Source of the DNA: Plutella xylostella
Lineage: Eukaryota > Arthropoda > Insecta > Lepidoptera > Plutellidae
DNA length: 64,000 bases
Direction of reading: 5' to 3'
NCBI RefSeq assembly: GCF_932276165.1
Contig: NC_063997.1
Coordinates: forward strand, 7,202,001-7,266,000
The position numbers were made by a program, and so were the translations under genes. Positions 48,797 through 59,791 of the stretch are shown here, in pieces; position 1 is the first letter of the stretch, and every line of letters starts with the position of its first letter. The notes below the pieces were generated by a model that was given only the letters and a program-made list of their open reading frames with translations, made no database searches and was not told where the DNA came from.

Positions 48797-49021
48797 ACCC
48801 CCTATATTAAAAAAGTGCCAATCCGATTTTGATAAAATATGGCTTGGTTTGGAGTAACATTGCCTATGAGTCATATGTTTTTTGGGTCATAGGCTATAAC
48901 CCAAAAAACAAATCGAAAATCGGTTCAGCAGTTTGGACTCTACGCTGCCACAGACAGACACACACACAGGTACACAGACACTTTAAATTTATAACACCCC
49001 TCTTTTTATCGTGGGTTATAA
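48797..49021. repeat. Interspersed repeat fragment
   Basis: This contains AAATCGGTTCAGCAGTTTGG, a CAGACAGACACACACACAGG-type tract near 48951-48970, then TTATAACACCCCTCTTTTT. The combination is a familiar lepidopteran repeat. The class is not determined; the short open frame at 48829-49077 lies within it and is not a gene. Confidence 0.55.
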
Positions 49022-49406
49022 GAGGCGCTGTTTTCTATGTCGTAGTTCATGTCAACTATTTACACACGGTGCGATAAACAATATTATGACGGAACCATAA
49101 TGTCCACATGGCAATAATCAGTTGTTATCTTCATGAAACACGACTAAATTAGTGTTACCATACAAACTAATACAGCAGCAGCCACACAACATGGAAGCAC
49201 GAACATAATTAAATAAATTAATTCTGAAAATATCATTAGAAATATATAAAAATATACTTGAATTTTTTATGCGTATTTACTTAGCTGTAACAGATTGGGG
49301 AAATATTTAAACAGTTTTTGGATCTATGCAAACCGCTATAAAGTAAATAACTATAATAATATGTACCCAATATACCTATCTACTCTGTACGGTCGTTACT
49401 ATTATA
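49022..49406. other. Non-coding stretch
   Basis: No gene recognised. Confidence 0.45.
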
Positions 49407-49514
49407 CAGATGTGTCCCGTAAGAAGTGGACCAACGGAAAGGGGGTGACTGACAGGGTCAATGTGAACAATTTCTGTTCTATGAGTTTTAGTCCATTATT
49501 TACGAGACACCCTG
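49407..49514. mobile_element. Mariner-type MITE, degraded, about 108 bp
   Basis: The right end reads on the complement CAGGGTGTCTCGTAAATAAT; the left end is CAGATGTGTCCCGTAAGAAG. The two align with several mismatches, and both continue into GTGGAC/ATGGAC. TA lies at each side (49405-49406 and 49515-49516). Confidence 0.6.
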
Positions 49515-49516
49515 TA

Positions 49517-50050
49517 TCTGTGAACACTTCAGAAGCTACCAGTTATATATTATGTTGTTAATACAAAATGTTTATTTCGATAAGGTACAAACGTGTATAC
49601 AGTTTAAATGCCTACCTGTACACATACTTATCTCTATGCTGCTTATGTAAACATAAATGTATTAAACATATAAAAAAGACTTTGCTAAAACAAATAAAGA
49701 GTATCAGAACAAACGACGGCCATGTATTAGACTAAACAGCCATTGAAGTGTATAACGGGCTCGTTCACGGTATAAATACACGTACATAAACTGTTTGGTG
49801 TAACGATTACATCCGGGATCAGACACATAATCATAAATACAACCCCCCGTGCCCTGCAGCCCATGTTGAAAACACAACTGGAGCATTATAAATACTCTGG
49901 TAACTGAAATAGACCTTCACGGCCTATTTCCAAAACACTAATCGATACATTTAAGCAGCGTTTAAGCCTTTAGCTGCGGTTTTCGAAATATGGTAGGCAT
50001 TTTTTCATGAAAAAGTTGAATTAGAGCTCCGCAAAACTGTCGTTATTTCA
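49517..50050. other. Non-coding stretch
   Basis: No gene recognised. Confidence 0.45.
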
Positions 50051-50370
50051 CACTCACGGGCAATGAAACTTCTAAGCAGAAAGGCTAGCTTAATGACGCC
50101 TTCTGCATCATTGAAGTATATTTAACAGAGCATCAGGATATTAGCAACTAAAAACGGTAATAATTTACATATAACATAAACACTCACACCTTGTACTAAT
50201 GTACTCCCTTGCGGGGTAGGCAGTGGTGCATTGCTGCACCCACTTTTCGCCAGTGTTTATTTTAGTCCCAATGTAATAATTAGTTCGAGTTTTAAATTAA
50301 ATCTTTGGAAAAATTTGGATCGTTTGGTGACGGCATTTTGTGAGTGGAACTTTTTCATTGCCTGTGACTG
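50051..50370. mobile_element. MITE family M2, second copy, interrupted by a SINE
   Basis: The ends CACTCACGGGCAATGAAA and the complement of CAGTCACAGGCAATGAAA, with the same interior as 48428-48660 on either side of about 110 inserted bases (50166-50276). The right flank is TA; the left flank is CA, so one base of the duplication has probably mutated. Confidence 0.85.
50166..50276 (-). mobile_element. SINE fragment nested in MITE M2
   Basis: On the minus strand this is the 3' part of the SINE seen complete at 53292-53541 (complement of CTTGTACTAATGTACTCCCT, then GGTGCATTGCTGCACCCACT). TAATAATT occurs at 50158-50165 and 50274-50281 and may be the target duplication, although part of the right copy could belong to the SINE itself. 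It is truncated before the tRNA head. Confidence 0.8.
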
Positions 50371-51847
50371 TATTTACGTTTCCAGATATTTACAATAACG
50401 TAACAAATAAAATCTTCCGAAAGATGCGATTAAGTGGTGTAGGTACTTACAAAGTATTGATTAGCAACATGTTTGGAGGCTCATAATAAGACTTGTTGTT
50501 GTTTACAGCCAGCGAACCTCTTTAAAGGGAACGGAAACTTCTAAAACAGACGGCAACATGCCAAACAAAAAGTTATTCCATTCACTTTAAAACCTTTTTT
50601 AAATTAAATTAGGAATATCATTTATAATTTCGTTTTACAACCGATTTATTAAAATTTACAGTATTCATAATATTTATGTAAATTAATAAGTTTAGGTAGC
50701 AGCGCAATATTCCTTCGGGATTGGCAAGCAATGAAATCCAAGCAGATTCTTCATAATATCATACCTAATAATAAGTATATACCCAAGCAAGAACATCTCA
50801 TCATATCATATTCGACGCCCCGGTACATACATTCCATATTTTACGCTGACTATGTCATTTATATTCAGAGTAAGGCGCCAGGGACCCAGGGTACCGGATT
50901 GGACCTGTAAAATTAAATAGTTTTCACACTTTTTCATCAATAACCGAACAGGTTGGGCTGCATGGCGCTTGGGAATGCAAAGCTGGGAAATACATTTGCC
51001 TGTGACCAAAAAAAAAAACGTGTTAAGTAATGAAAAAGTGGCTTGGAGATATTTCAACTTAAACTTTATTTTGTGGCAATCTGCCGGTTTCTAATAAATA
51101 ACCTGACTTTGTTATTAAGTACCTAATATAAGTTACAAGTATAGTTGTAAAAAGAAATGCCTAAACGCTGTCCAATTATGTAATGAGAGAATCCAAGTAT
51201 ATGTACATACTTACGGAAACCGTTTGATCGTAAGAATCGTAGATGAAAGATAAATGGGCTGTACAATATTTTAATCGACACATATACGAGTAAATATACG
51301 GCTCTATTGATAAGGTATGTATTCAGCTCATCAGAAAAATAAGCAATAAATAATTTTTTGGATCTCATACAATACATTAACTTGCAGACCGAAAAACAAG
51401 TAAATTTTTGAGGGTATGTACATAATGTACAAACTACTAAATGATTTTTTTTAATGCGAGCTACATGCTTCACACCTTTCTCAGTTGTTTTCGATCCCAC
51501 TTTGTAACTTTTCTCCCATCGGCAAAGATAGACACAAAATGTATTCTTTTCTTGAGCAAAAAAGTATAGGTGGGTAGAAAACAATTATTTCCCAATTCCT
51601 CGAAGTTTATTCCCTCGTTGATGGCCGGGGGTGGCCGCCGCCGCCGCCTCTACACATCAAAGAAATTGTAATACGCGCGAGAGAGACCTAAACAAATAAT
51701 GTGGAGACCAAATATTTCCTCACTGAGAACTAATAACACAAAGTATTTTGATTGCTACCTATGAGTATTTTGACTAGTGTGGGTATTTTTCAAGGATATT
51801 TGAAATTACTTTATATTTGCACAAATGGTAAAAAAACAAAAAAAAAA
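50371..51847. other. Non-coding stretch
   Basis: No gene recognised. The minus-strand frames at 50806-51057 and 51123-51584 show no known family. A GCC-rich patch is at 51636-51650. Confidence 0.45.
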
Positions 51848-52019
51848 CACGCACTCACGCCTTGTACTAATGTACTCCCTTGCGGGGTAGGCAGAGGTGC
51901 ATTGCTGCACCCACTTTTCGCCAGAGTGTATGTTAGTCCCAATGTAATAGGGGGCGGGCCTATTGCCATTTTACGGGCACATCCAAGACCCGAGAACAAA
52001 TATCTGTGTTTAAACAAAC
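51848..52019 (-). mobile_element. SINE copy, truncated before the tRNA head
   Basis: Same family as 53292-53541, nearly identical over the shared region. It ends at the TTTAAACAAA block, short of the tRNA-like head. An A-rich run borders it on the left; TGGTAA occurs at both outer sides and could be a short duplication. Confidence 0.8.
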
Positions 52020-53273
52020 AAGTGGTAATGTACATAATTGTAAGGCAAAATTTATCACCTGGCTATTCTGAAAAAATATATACATCTATTTCCTTTGGTC
52101 ATGTCATAGCATCACACGTAGACATACAAAATTAGATATAAGTATTGACCAAAATTTACAATATTTTCCTATCCCTCCTCTTCTGGAGGTAGAATATCTA
52201 AAACCTATAATAACCTACCTATACTAGGCTTGATCGTAAATCGCATTTGCACAGATATTCTACCTCTAGAACCCACCTTCCCTATAAAACAAGCTACGAA
52301 CATTCTTCCGACGTAATGGAAGCCACACACGCACTATACACTAAACGATGCAGTTTATCGTATCCACCTTAGACTTCACACCATTATCCTTCTTCGCTGA
52401 GTATAAACCCACTAGATAGCAAAAAAGCTTACACATTACACGGCTTATAAAAGACTAATGTGTATTTTATTATAAGGATTTATGAGCCACTACAGGATGG
52501 GAAATAACGTCACGCAACGTTGTCGTGGTTGTATTGGATACGTGAGTCAGATCCATCGACGGTTTTCCGCAACACGTCGCTCGGAGATTTTTCCACGATG
52601 CAAAACCTCTTTTCTATTCCACCTATTTGTCTCCACTCAAAAGAAGTATTCTTACGCCCGTCTTGTTCGGCCTATTTGTTGTTGCTCCGGGAAAATGTCA
52701 AGCGTCCGTTTTGACAGCAAGGAGATGGAGGACTCATTCTTTTTTATTTTTTAAATCTAGAATGATGTTTTGTTGGAAATCTACTTGGAGATGCTCGGCA
52801 ATCAGAAAAAACAAAACGGATTAATTTCATTGAGGGTTCCGTTGATTCCCGCCCACTCGACTATGTAGGTAGGAATACTTTTTTGTTTCTGTTCCTTGTT
52901 TACCTCGTCAATTTCTTTCCTGATCTGACAGTCTGATTAATGCCTTTAAATAAATGTCATATTATTAGTAATATCAAGTGTACTTATATAGGAAATTTTA
53001 TTATATTTTCTCGTGTTTTTTTTTTTCAGTAAATAGGTACAAAGTAGAGTAGTAAGGACACCTTGTTATTATAAAATATGAACCAGTAGATTCATATTAC
53101 AAAGCCCCAAATGACCCATAATGGCTTAAAGTTTTTTTTTGCGTTTTCGAATAATTGGTTGCGGCTACAGGGCCTAAGTAGGTACATTCAAACATTATAT
53201 TTGCCATGAAAAAATAACAGTCACGTAACTCATGAAATCGTTAGTGTATAATTATGTGGCCTTATGTACAGCC
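52020..53273. other. Non-coding stretch
   Basis: No gene recognised. The overlapping frames at 52482-52824 have no family signature. Confidence 0.45.
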
Positions 53274-53291
53274 ATGTATAATAATAAAATA

Positions 53292-53541
53292 TAAACACTC
53301 ACACCGTGTACTAATGTACTCCCTTGCGGGGTAGGCAGAGGTGCATTGCTGCACCCACTTTTCGCCAGTGTTTATGTTAGTCCCAATGTAATAGGGGGCA
53401 GCCCTATTGCCATTTTCCAGGCACATCCAAGACCCGAGAACAAATATCTGTGTTTAAACAAATATCTGCCCCAGCCGGGAATCAAACCCGGGACCTTCGG
53501 CTCAGTGGTCAGGGTCACTAACCACTGCGCCATTCGGCCGT
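53292..53541 (-). mobile_element. tRNA-derived SINE with head, near-complete
   Basis: On the minus strand it begins with a tRNA-like head holding an A box TGGCGCAGTGG (complement of 53522-53532) and a B box GGGTTTGATTCCC (complement of 53477-53489). A body follows, then a 3' module with GCGAAAAGTGGGTGCAGCA and CCCGCAAGGGAGTACATTAG. ATGTATAA at 53274-53281 and 53548-53555 is a plausible target duplication. Copies or pieces lie at 23107, 50166 and 51848. Confidence 0.85.
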
Positions 53542-53555
53542 CAAATTATGTATAA

Positions 53556-55183
53556 ATTAAAAACAGTTTATTACAATAATTATCTATTAAGTAAGATCTA
53601 AAGATCACAAAATAGCTAAGTTAGATTGTATATTCCCTGATGAGTAAGGAAGTATTGGCGGTATCCAATCTAAACGCCGCCGGCAAAGCAAGCTATTGTC
53701 TTGGTCATTGATTAATGTACCCAATAGATGGAGCTGCTCTTTCCATACAAACAGTGATTCAGCACTATTATTTCATTGCAATACTTCTACATCTTAGGAA
53801 ACTCATTGATTACATCAGGATAATGTAATTTATTGCATTGTTAGAACAGAGCGATATTTGTCAACAGTTATCGATAAACCCAAAATATGTGATGCAGGTA
53901 CCTCACACCCTGACTCCAGATTCAGTCAAAGTCGATTTGTGGCATATAAGTTTTGTCAATAAATTCGTCTCTAAGTTTTTAATTCCGCGGATTTTGAATG
54001 TTATGAGTTTAAAAATATTCCATTCCGTTTTCTGATTTTCAGTAAAGTAACGATAATAATGTATTAAATTTATAAAAATCGAGTAAACGTCCATTCGGTA
54101 TTATAATTTATATTTTAAATGTTGATATGTTTTGTCCAATCTTTAAAGCGCACGCTCCGAAAATGAGTTACGTAAATAAAATAAAATGTCTTAATTCAAT
54201 TATAAATTTACGAAATGTAAATACAGGTGAAGAGTGACAAACGTGTTCATTAGTGCAAAAAATATATTACATCGAATGATTACAACTACGTACCTTCTCG
54301 TATATTGTAATATTACCTATTTGAGCCTCAGTTGCGAGGTTGTGTATCATGCAGAGCGATGGCTCAATACGAGGCAACGCAATATGCAATCTCATATGGG
54401 TGTAATATGAGGAATATGTATACCTCGATCTTTTAATTCGAGAATTTAAACCGGTATTATAATTCGAGCATTGAAGTTGTCAGCCGAATTAACCTTTAAT
54501 AATATTTAAGGGTCGATTCATTTTCTTTCTGAATGATAAAACGTATAAATTTCATTCTAAGTTTCTCTGTGACTTTTATGTGAGCGTCACGAAATCTAAA
54601 CTTTTGGAAACCTTTATGCTTTAGTTTTATCTACAAGTTGCCCGCTCCGCCCCGGGGGACGCACGACGGCTGAAGCAAATATGTTTCACGTTTTACTCCA
54701 ACCTTACGGAATAATTCTTTGAAATAATATTATGCTCAAAAAGCACTCATCTTATGTATACTTCCGGCCCGGATGGCCTTAATTATACAGTAATGAAGTT
54801 ACTCGAGCTTGTCTGTCTGACTTTATGAATTTAAGATGTAAAGCTGGGAGTATATTTTCCGGAAACACTGACTTTAGCTCCGGAACTACACTACGGCTGT
54901 GACTACCGCCATCTTTATCTTATCAACTCGCCTCTCACGCCGCCGCCGCCGCCGCCGGCGAATATCTGATGCTTCCAACTTCGCCTTAAAAATATTATTT
55001 GACCCGGAAAAGTCGAGTCAAATATTATCGGATTGTCCGCCGGGCGCCGTTGTGACCTTCCGACAAAGTGTAAACTTTGAAGCCTCCGTAGTACAGCTGC
55101 TTAAATCTGGAGTGAGGCTTGCATTAATAAAACGGCATGGGGTAGTAACCCTTAACGTGTGACATTGTGCTCCAGTGTGACAC
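53556..55183. other. Non-coding stretch before the R1-type LINE
   Basis: No gene recognised. A (GCC)6 tract at 54939-54956 opens both strands; the frame at 54899-55162 runs through it and ends just before the LINE. I cannot tell whether 54990-55160 is an exon fragment; there is no clear splice or family signal. Confidence 0.45.
54939..54956. repeat. (GCC)6 microsatellite
   Basis: Six uninterrupted GCC units in an otherwise AT-rich region. Confidence 0.85.
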
Positions 55184-55197
55184 AGAACATCAGTGAT
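55184..55197. repeat. Target site duplication, left, of R1-type LINE
   Basis: AGAACATCAGTGAT, identical to 60320-60333 (the first A may belong to the poly(A) tail on the right side). Confidence 0.92.
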
Positions 55198-55198
55198 A

Positions 55199-58100
55199 CC
55201 ACGGGAACATCTAAGAGATAACGACCCACCCTTTACAACTGTGGAACTCGACCTTGTGCTACAAGCAATGAACCCAAAAAAAGCCCCAGGACCCGATGGC
55301 TTCACTGCCGATATCTGTGGCGCAGCCATCCAGTGCGAGAGGGAGGTGTTTATGGCGATAGCCAATAAATGCTTATCATTTAGACACTTCCCATCGCAAT
55401 GGAAAACGGCGCACGTGGTGATCTTGCGGAAAGCTAGCAAAGAGGACTACACGCACCCAAAATCCTACAGACCTATAGGGCTACTCTCAGTTCTCGGAAA
55501 AATAGTTGAAAAACTAATGGTCGCTCGCCTACAGTGGCATATCTTACCGACGCTCAACAAAAACCAGTACGGCTTTATGCCCCAGAGAGGTACCGAGGAC
55601 GCTCTCTATGACCTTGTAGCACACCTAAGAGAGGGAATGAACACCAAAAAATTTGTTGTACTTATCTCCTTGGACATAGAGGGCGCCTTCGACAACGCAT
55701 GGTGGCCCGCTTTAAAACATCAACTGGCAAAAAAAAGGTGCCCACAAAATCTGTACGAGATGGTATGCTCATATCTCAGTGACCGAAAGATCAAGGTCAA
55801 CTACGCTCGAGCGGCATGTGAGAAGGGGACCACTAAGGGATGTGTCCAAGGCTCCATAGGAGGACCAACTTTCTGGAACATCATCCTCGACTCACTGTTG
55901 CACAAACTAGAGGCTGAAGGAGTGTATTGTCAAGCATTCGCAGATGACGTGGCCCTTGTCTTCACAGGTCTAGCAGTAAAAACCCTAGAGGTGTCGGCTA
56001 ACAAAGTACTCGATAAAATAGTGGAATGGGGAACTCGCAACAAACTCAACTTTGCACCACATAAGACCAACGCGATGCTGTTAACGAAGAAGTTGAAATA
56101 CGATTTGCCCCAACTATTCATGGCTGGTACAAAGATAAACCTCGTAGAGGAAATAAAACTGTTGGGCCTCATCATAGACCGCAGGTTAACTTTCAAAGCT
56201 CACATAACCGCTCAGTGTAAAAAGGCAGCAGACATTCACAAACAGCTAGCGCGCGCAGCGAAGGTAACCTGGGGACTAAACGGTGAAATTGTGAGGACAA
56301 TCTACATCGCAGTAGTGGAGCCCATCATGACATACGCCGCAAGCGTCTGGTCACAAGCCGTCGAACTGGAAAGTAACAAAAAACAACTTTTCTCGCTACA
56401 AAGAGGTTTCGCACAAAAAATATGTAAAGCCTACCGAACAGTGTCGCTCACATCTGCACTGGCACTGTCGGGCTTGCTGCCTCTCGATCTCAGAATACAG
56501 GAGGCAGCAAATCTGTACAAATCAAAAAAACTCTTGTCAGCTGACTACCTCCCACCTGGCAAAGATCTCGAACGGAATGTAGGGTACTTGGACTTACCAC
56601 ATCCGTCCACACTTACCTCTACCAAGTACGAGATCCTTGAAAACACCACCCTGCTGGACACCGGCTCCCAAATCTTCACGGATGGAAGCAAGATAGAGGG
56701 AAAAGTCGGCGCCGCCCTAAGTTGGTGGGAGGATGGCAAAGAAAAACTGTCCGAGACTTTTGGTCTCCACCCATCGTGCACGGTCTTCCAATCGGAACTT
56801 TATGCACTTCACAGGGCAACAAAACTGGTGAGCTCTAGCACGGATAAAAAAGTGAACATCTTGAGCGACTCGAGATCATCACTCGATCTGCTCCAAAATC
56901 CGAAACTCAGCCACCCCCTGGCAAGAAGCATAAAGGAAAACATTGCGAGGGCTGTGAGCGATGGCGGAGAGATACAAATGTTCTGGTTGAGGGCGCACGT
57001 AGGAACTGCCGGGAACGAAAGAGCTGATGAGCTCGCCAAAACAGCAGCACTACACAGCACCTCCCACGACTATGACAAAGTCCCCCTGTCCTATGTCAGA
57101 AAAAAGATCAGAGAGGAATCGGTCCGAAAATGGCAAGATCGATACGCGACCTCGAGTACAGGAGCAGTCACGCGTAAATTTCTACCGGATGTCAACCAAG
57201 CATACCGAATTACGCGAACTTCTAAATTGACCCCCGCTCACGTACAAATGCTGACCGGACACGGGGGGATAGGAGAATATTTGTACAGATTCAAACTTAA
57301 AGGAAGCCCTGGATGTGATTGCGACCCCAACATCAGTGAATCGGTATGGCACATCATTCTGGACTGCCCGCGTTTTCTTGCTGCAAGACATGATCTGGAG
57401 ACACTGATAGACAGGAACTTGGTGGAGTCGGAATTAAAAGATATTCTGGCAGACACCAATCACAGACCTCATTTCCTATCATACGCAGATCGAATCTTCC
57501 GAGTAGCAGCAAGGAGAAACAGCACAATTTCTCGCCCTGAAGCCCAATCAACATCAACAACATCAACATCAGTAGTCCAATCATCAAACCCGCCCATCTC
57601 AGCACCACAACAAGTGACTCCAAAAGCAACAGCGACAAACCAGCTGTTGTCTTGTGGCGAAAAAGGAGAAGCCGGACTAAGACGCCGAAGTGTGGCTCTG
57701 TTCATGGACAGTAGCAGCGAAAGACTCGGCATCAGCTTCTGCGTCTCGGGGGCGCGAAAGCGTGTAGCCATATCACCCGGCCTAGCCTCTCTCCTAAATG
57801 GAAGCACATCCAAAGCTACCATGAAACGTAAAGCCTATGACGCACTGCCGGTAACATTAGTGGGAGATCAGTCCTGCAGACTAGTACGATGCCGTAACAA
57901 GACCATCGCACTATTGGAATGGGCCGATGACACCCCGTTTGTCCAGGCATGCTCATGGCTCACTATGCTTGGAGAGAGAGCACAAGATAGTAACGTCCCC
58001 AAGATAATAAGCGTAGACGCCATGGTGATCGAGCATAAGAAAGGTGAAATTGTTGACCAGCTGGGCTGCCTAAAAGCCTCAAAACAACACGAAATAGTTG

Positions 58101-59791
58101 TGTATGAGGACAGAGGTGAAGACCTAAGCTTTCTCAGTGGACACATACCCGTGAGGAACAACAACCACCAACAAACTGAAGCGGTCACCGGATCAGAACG
58201 CCTACAGGAGAGGATGGCTTCCGAGTCCGTCGCTGCTGCTGAACAGCAGGAAATAAATATGAGGATGCAGAGCAGAATCTCGCAGGGGCGCGCACAAGGG
58301 TTCCTTCAGGCATTCAAATCAGCTGCCCAAAGCCTTATGGGGAAACCACAGAGGACACCTGAGTGGCGCCAAATCCCCAAAGGCCCCATCCGAAAAAGAA
58401 CGGCCCAAAGAACCATAACAAGAGCCGACATGGGTCAGGTGGTCCCACCGAAGCTAAAAACAGCAACCTCCCCTAAAGAGCATTTGGAGAATGCCGTCAT
58501 AGAATTTGTGGCAATAACAACCGCCACAAAGCAGGTAAACCTCTTGTCCTGCAAAACCATCATGCAGACCTACAGGCAAGAAAACGAAGGCCGGCTAAAA
58601 ATTCTACTCGAGGAGGCCGAAGCCTGCATATACGATAACAGTAGTTGCCAAGTCCTCAGAGGCAAAATGACTGGAGCGTATATGGCGGCTTACAGCGAGG
58701 AAAGCGGATTTGTACCCTGGGAATGCAACTCCTCAAAATTTACTGTCCCACACAACAACCAAATAGTGGTCGTCGCCCAGTGCACCAGGATTATGCTAGA
58801 GGATAAAATCCTAGCAAAAGTGGAAACCATCAACGCCAACTGGAATCACTGGACGATGCCCACTATCACTTGGGTGAACGGGGTACCTGGATGTGGGAAG
58901 ACAACCTGGGTGATAAATAACTTCGATGTGAGCAAAGACACCATTATCACAACAACAACTGAGGCGGCCATCGACATAAGAAACAGGCTAGCGCATCGTA
59001 TTGGTGACATGGTCAGAACTAGGGTGCGTACGATGGCATCAGTCCTGGTAAACGGCTTTAGAGAACATGTCGGATGCCGACGCCTGATAATTGACGAAGC
59101 CCTGATGAACCATTTCGGGGCAATCGTAATGGCCGCCCACCTGTCTCGTGCCTGTGATATTGCTCTGATCGGAGACATCAATCAGCTACCATATATCGAC
59201 AGAGAGAACCTATTCGAGCTTAGGTACAATCGCCCAACACTGGTAGCAAACATCACCCAGGAGCTGTTGTGCTCATACAGAAACCCCATGGATGTTGCAT
59301 ACGCCCTAAAGGAAGTATACTCAGGCATATACGCAGCCACAGCGCGCATCCAATCCCTGCAGCTGAAAAGGTTAACAGACGCAGTAATTCCCAAATCCCA
59401 AACCAACACTCTGTTCCTGGTGCATACACAGGAAGAAAAAGAGACCTTGACCAGCCAAGGGTATGGTGAAGGAATGGGCTCACGCGTCCTAACCATACAC
59501 GAAGCACAGGGATTGACGTACGAATCCGTTATTATCATTAGAACAAAAGATAAAATAAAGCTGCATGATAGCGTACCTCACGCAGTAGTGGCGCTGTCGA
59601 GGCACACCACCACCTGCACCTACTATGCGGATGACACCGAGGACGCTATCGGCAACCTCGCTAAAACGGCAATAACAGCGCCAAAGAAACGCATCCTCGA
59701 GTACAATCTAAAAATGGCAGTTAAGAATCGAGACGAAGAGGTCATTGCACTTTCTGGGGAAATGTTAAGAAGGCATAACGGGGCGGAATAA
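55199..59791 (+). CDS. LINE ORF2: reverse transcriptase, RNase H, CCHC and SF1 helicase (5'-partial)
   Basis: Residues are counted from the frame position 55193, which falls in the target duplication. Reverse transcriptase: PGPDGF near 33-37, catalytic Asp in SLDIEGAFD near 161, QGSIGGPTFWN, FADD at 249-252. RNase H follows with Asp497, Glu535, Asp559 and Asp612 all present. A CCHC motif is C708, C710, H720, C725. A Ser/Thr/Gln-rich linker (about 776-818) and an unassigned region (to about 1190) follow. Then comes a superfamily 1 helicase: GVPGCGKTT with Lys1236, Walker B IIDEA with Asp1301-Glu1302, GDINQLP from 1327, HEAQGLTY around 1436-1443, and ALSRH with Arg1470. The set resembles helicases of alphavirus-like RNA viruses, tobamovirus type. 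The copy reads without a break to TAA at 59789-59791. The helicase may unwind the RNA-DNA intermediate or act on host silencing; both are inference. It lacks its endonuclease, so it is not autonomous. Confidence 0.92.
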   Translation, partial: PREHLRDNDPPFTTVELDLVLQAMNPKKAPGPDGFTADICGAAIQCEREVFMAIANKCLSFRHFPSQWKTAHVVILRKASKEDYTHPKSYRPIGLLSVLGKIVEKLMVARLQWHILPTLNKNQYGFMPQRGTEDALYDLVAHLREGMNTKKFVVLISLDIEGAFDNAWWPALKHQLAKKRCPQNLYEMVCSYLSDRKIKVNYARAACEKGTTKGCVQGSIGGPTFWNIILDSLLHKLEAEGVYCQAFADDVALVFTGLAVKTLEVSANKVLDKIVEWGTRNKLNFAPHKTNAMLLTKKLKYDLPQLFMAGTKINLVEEIKLLGLIIDRRLTFKAHITAQCKKAADIHKQLARAAKVTWGLNGEIVRTIYIAVVEPIMTYAASVWSQAVELESNKKQLFSLQRGFAQKICKAYRTVSLTSALALSGLLPLDLRIQEAANLYKSKKLLSADYLPPGKDLERNVGYLDLPHPSTLTSTKYEILENTTLLDTGSQIFTDGSKIEGKVGAALSWWEDGKEKLSETFGLHPSCTVFQSELYALHRATKLVSSSTDKKVNILSDSRSSLDLLQNPKLSHPLARSIKENIARAVSDGGEIQMFWLRAHVGTAGNERADELAKTAALHSTSHDYDKVPLSYVRKKIREESVRKWQDRYATSSTGAVTRKFLPDVNQAYRITRTSKLTPAHVQMLTGHGGIGEYLYRFKLKGSPGCDCDPNISESVWHIILDCPRFLAARHDLETLIDRNLVESELKDILADTNHRPHFLSYADRIFRVAARRNSTISRPEAQSTSTTSTSVVQSSNPPISAPQQVTPKATATNQLLSCGEKGEAGLRRRSVALFMDSSSERLGISFCVSGARKRVAISPGLASLLNGSTSKATMKRKAYDALPVTLVGDQSCRLVRCRNKTIALLEWADDTPFVQACSWLTMLGERAQDSNVPKIISVDAMVIEHKKGEIVDQLGCLKASKQHEIVVYEDRGEDLSFLSGHIPVRNNNHQQTEAVTGSERLQERMASESVAAAEQQEINMRMQSRISQGRAQGFLQAFKSAAQSLMGKPQRTPEWRQIPKGPIRKRTAQRTITRADMGQVVPPKLKTATSPKEHLENAVIEFVAITTATKQVNLLSCKTIMQTYRQENEGRLKILLEEAEACIYDNSSCQVLRGKMTGAYMAAYSEESGFVPWECNSSKFTVPHNNQIVVVAQCTRIMLEDKILAKVETINANWNHWTMPTITWVNGVPGCGKTTWVINNFDVSKDTIITTTTEAAIDIRNRLAHRIGDMVRTRVRTMASVLVNGFREHVGCRRLIIDEALMNHFGAIVMAAHLSRACDIALIGDINQLPYIDRENLFELRYNRPTLVANITQELLCSYRNPMDVAYALKEVYSGIYAATARIQSLQLKRLTDAVIPKSQTNTLFLVHTQEEKETLTSQGYGEGMGSRVLTIHEAQGLTYESVIIIRTKDKIKLHDSVPHAVVALSRHTTTCTYYADDTEDAIGNLAKTAITAPKKRILEYNLKMAVKNRDEEVIALSGEMLRRHNGAE

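Noticed and set aside
51123..51584. Minus-strand frame of 153 codons
   Set aside because: AT-rich composition, no domain, no splice or promoter context; length is within what chance allows in 64 kb.
53467..53541. A functional tRNA gene on the minus strand
   Set aside because: It is the head of a SINE with several further truncated copies in the window.
54899..55162. Coding frame of 87 codons before the LINE
   Set aside because: It runs through a (GCC)6 tract giving an Arg run, and shows no family signature or splice support.
56545..59538. Minus-strand and shifted frames over the LINE
   Set aside because: Shadows of the intact 1.5 k-codon frame.
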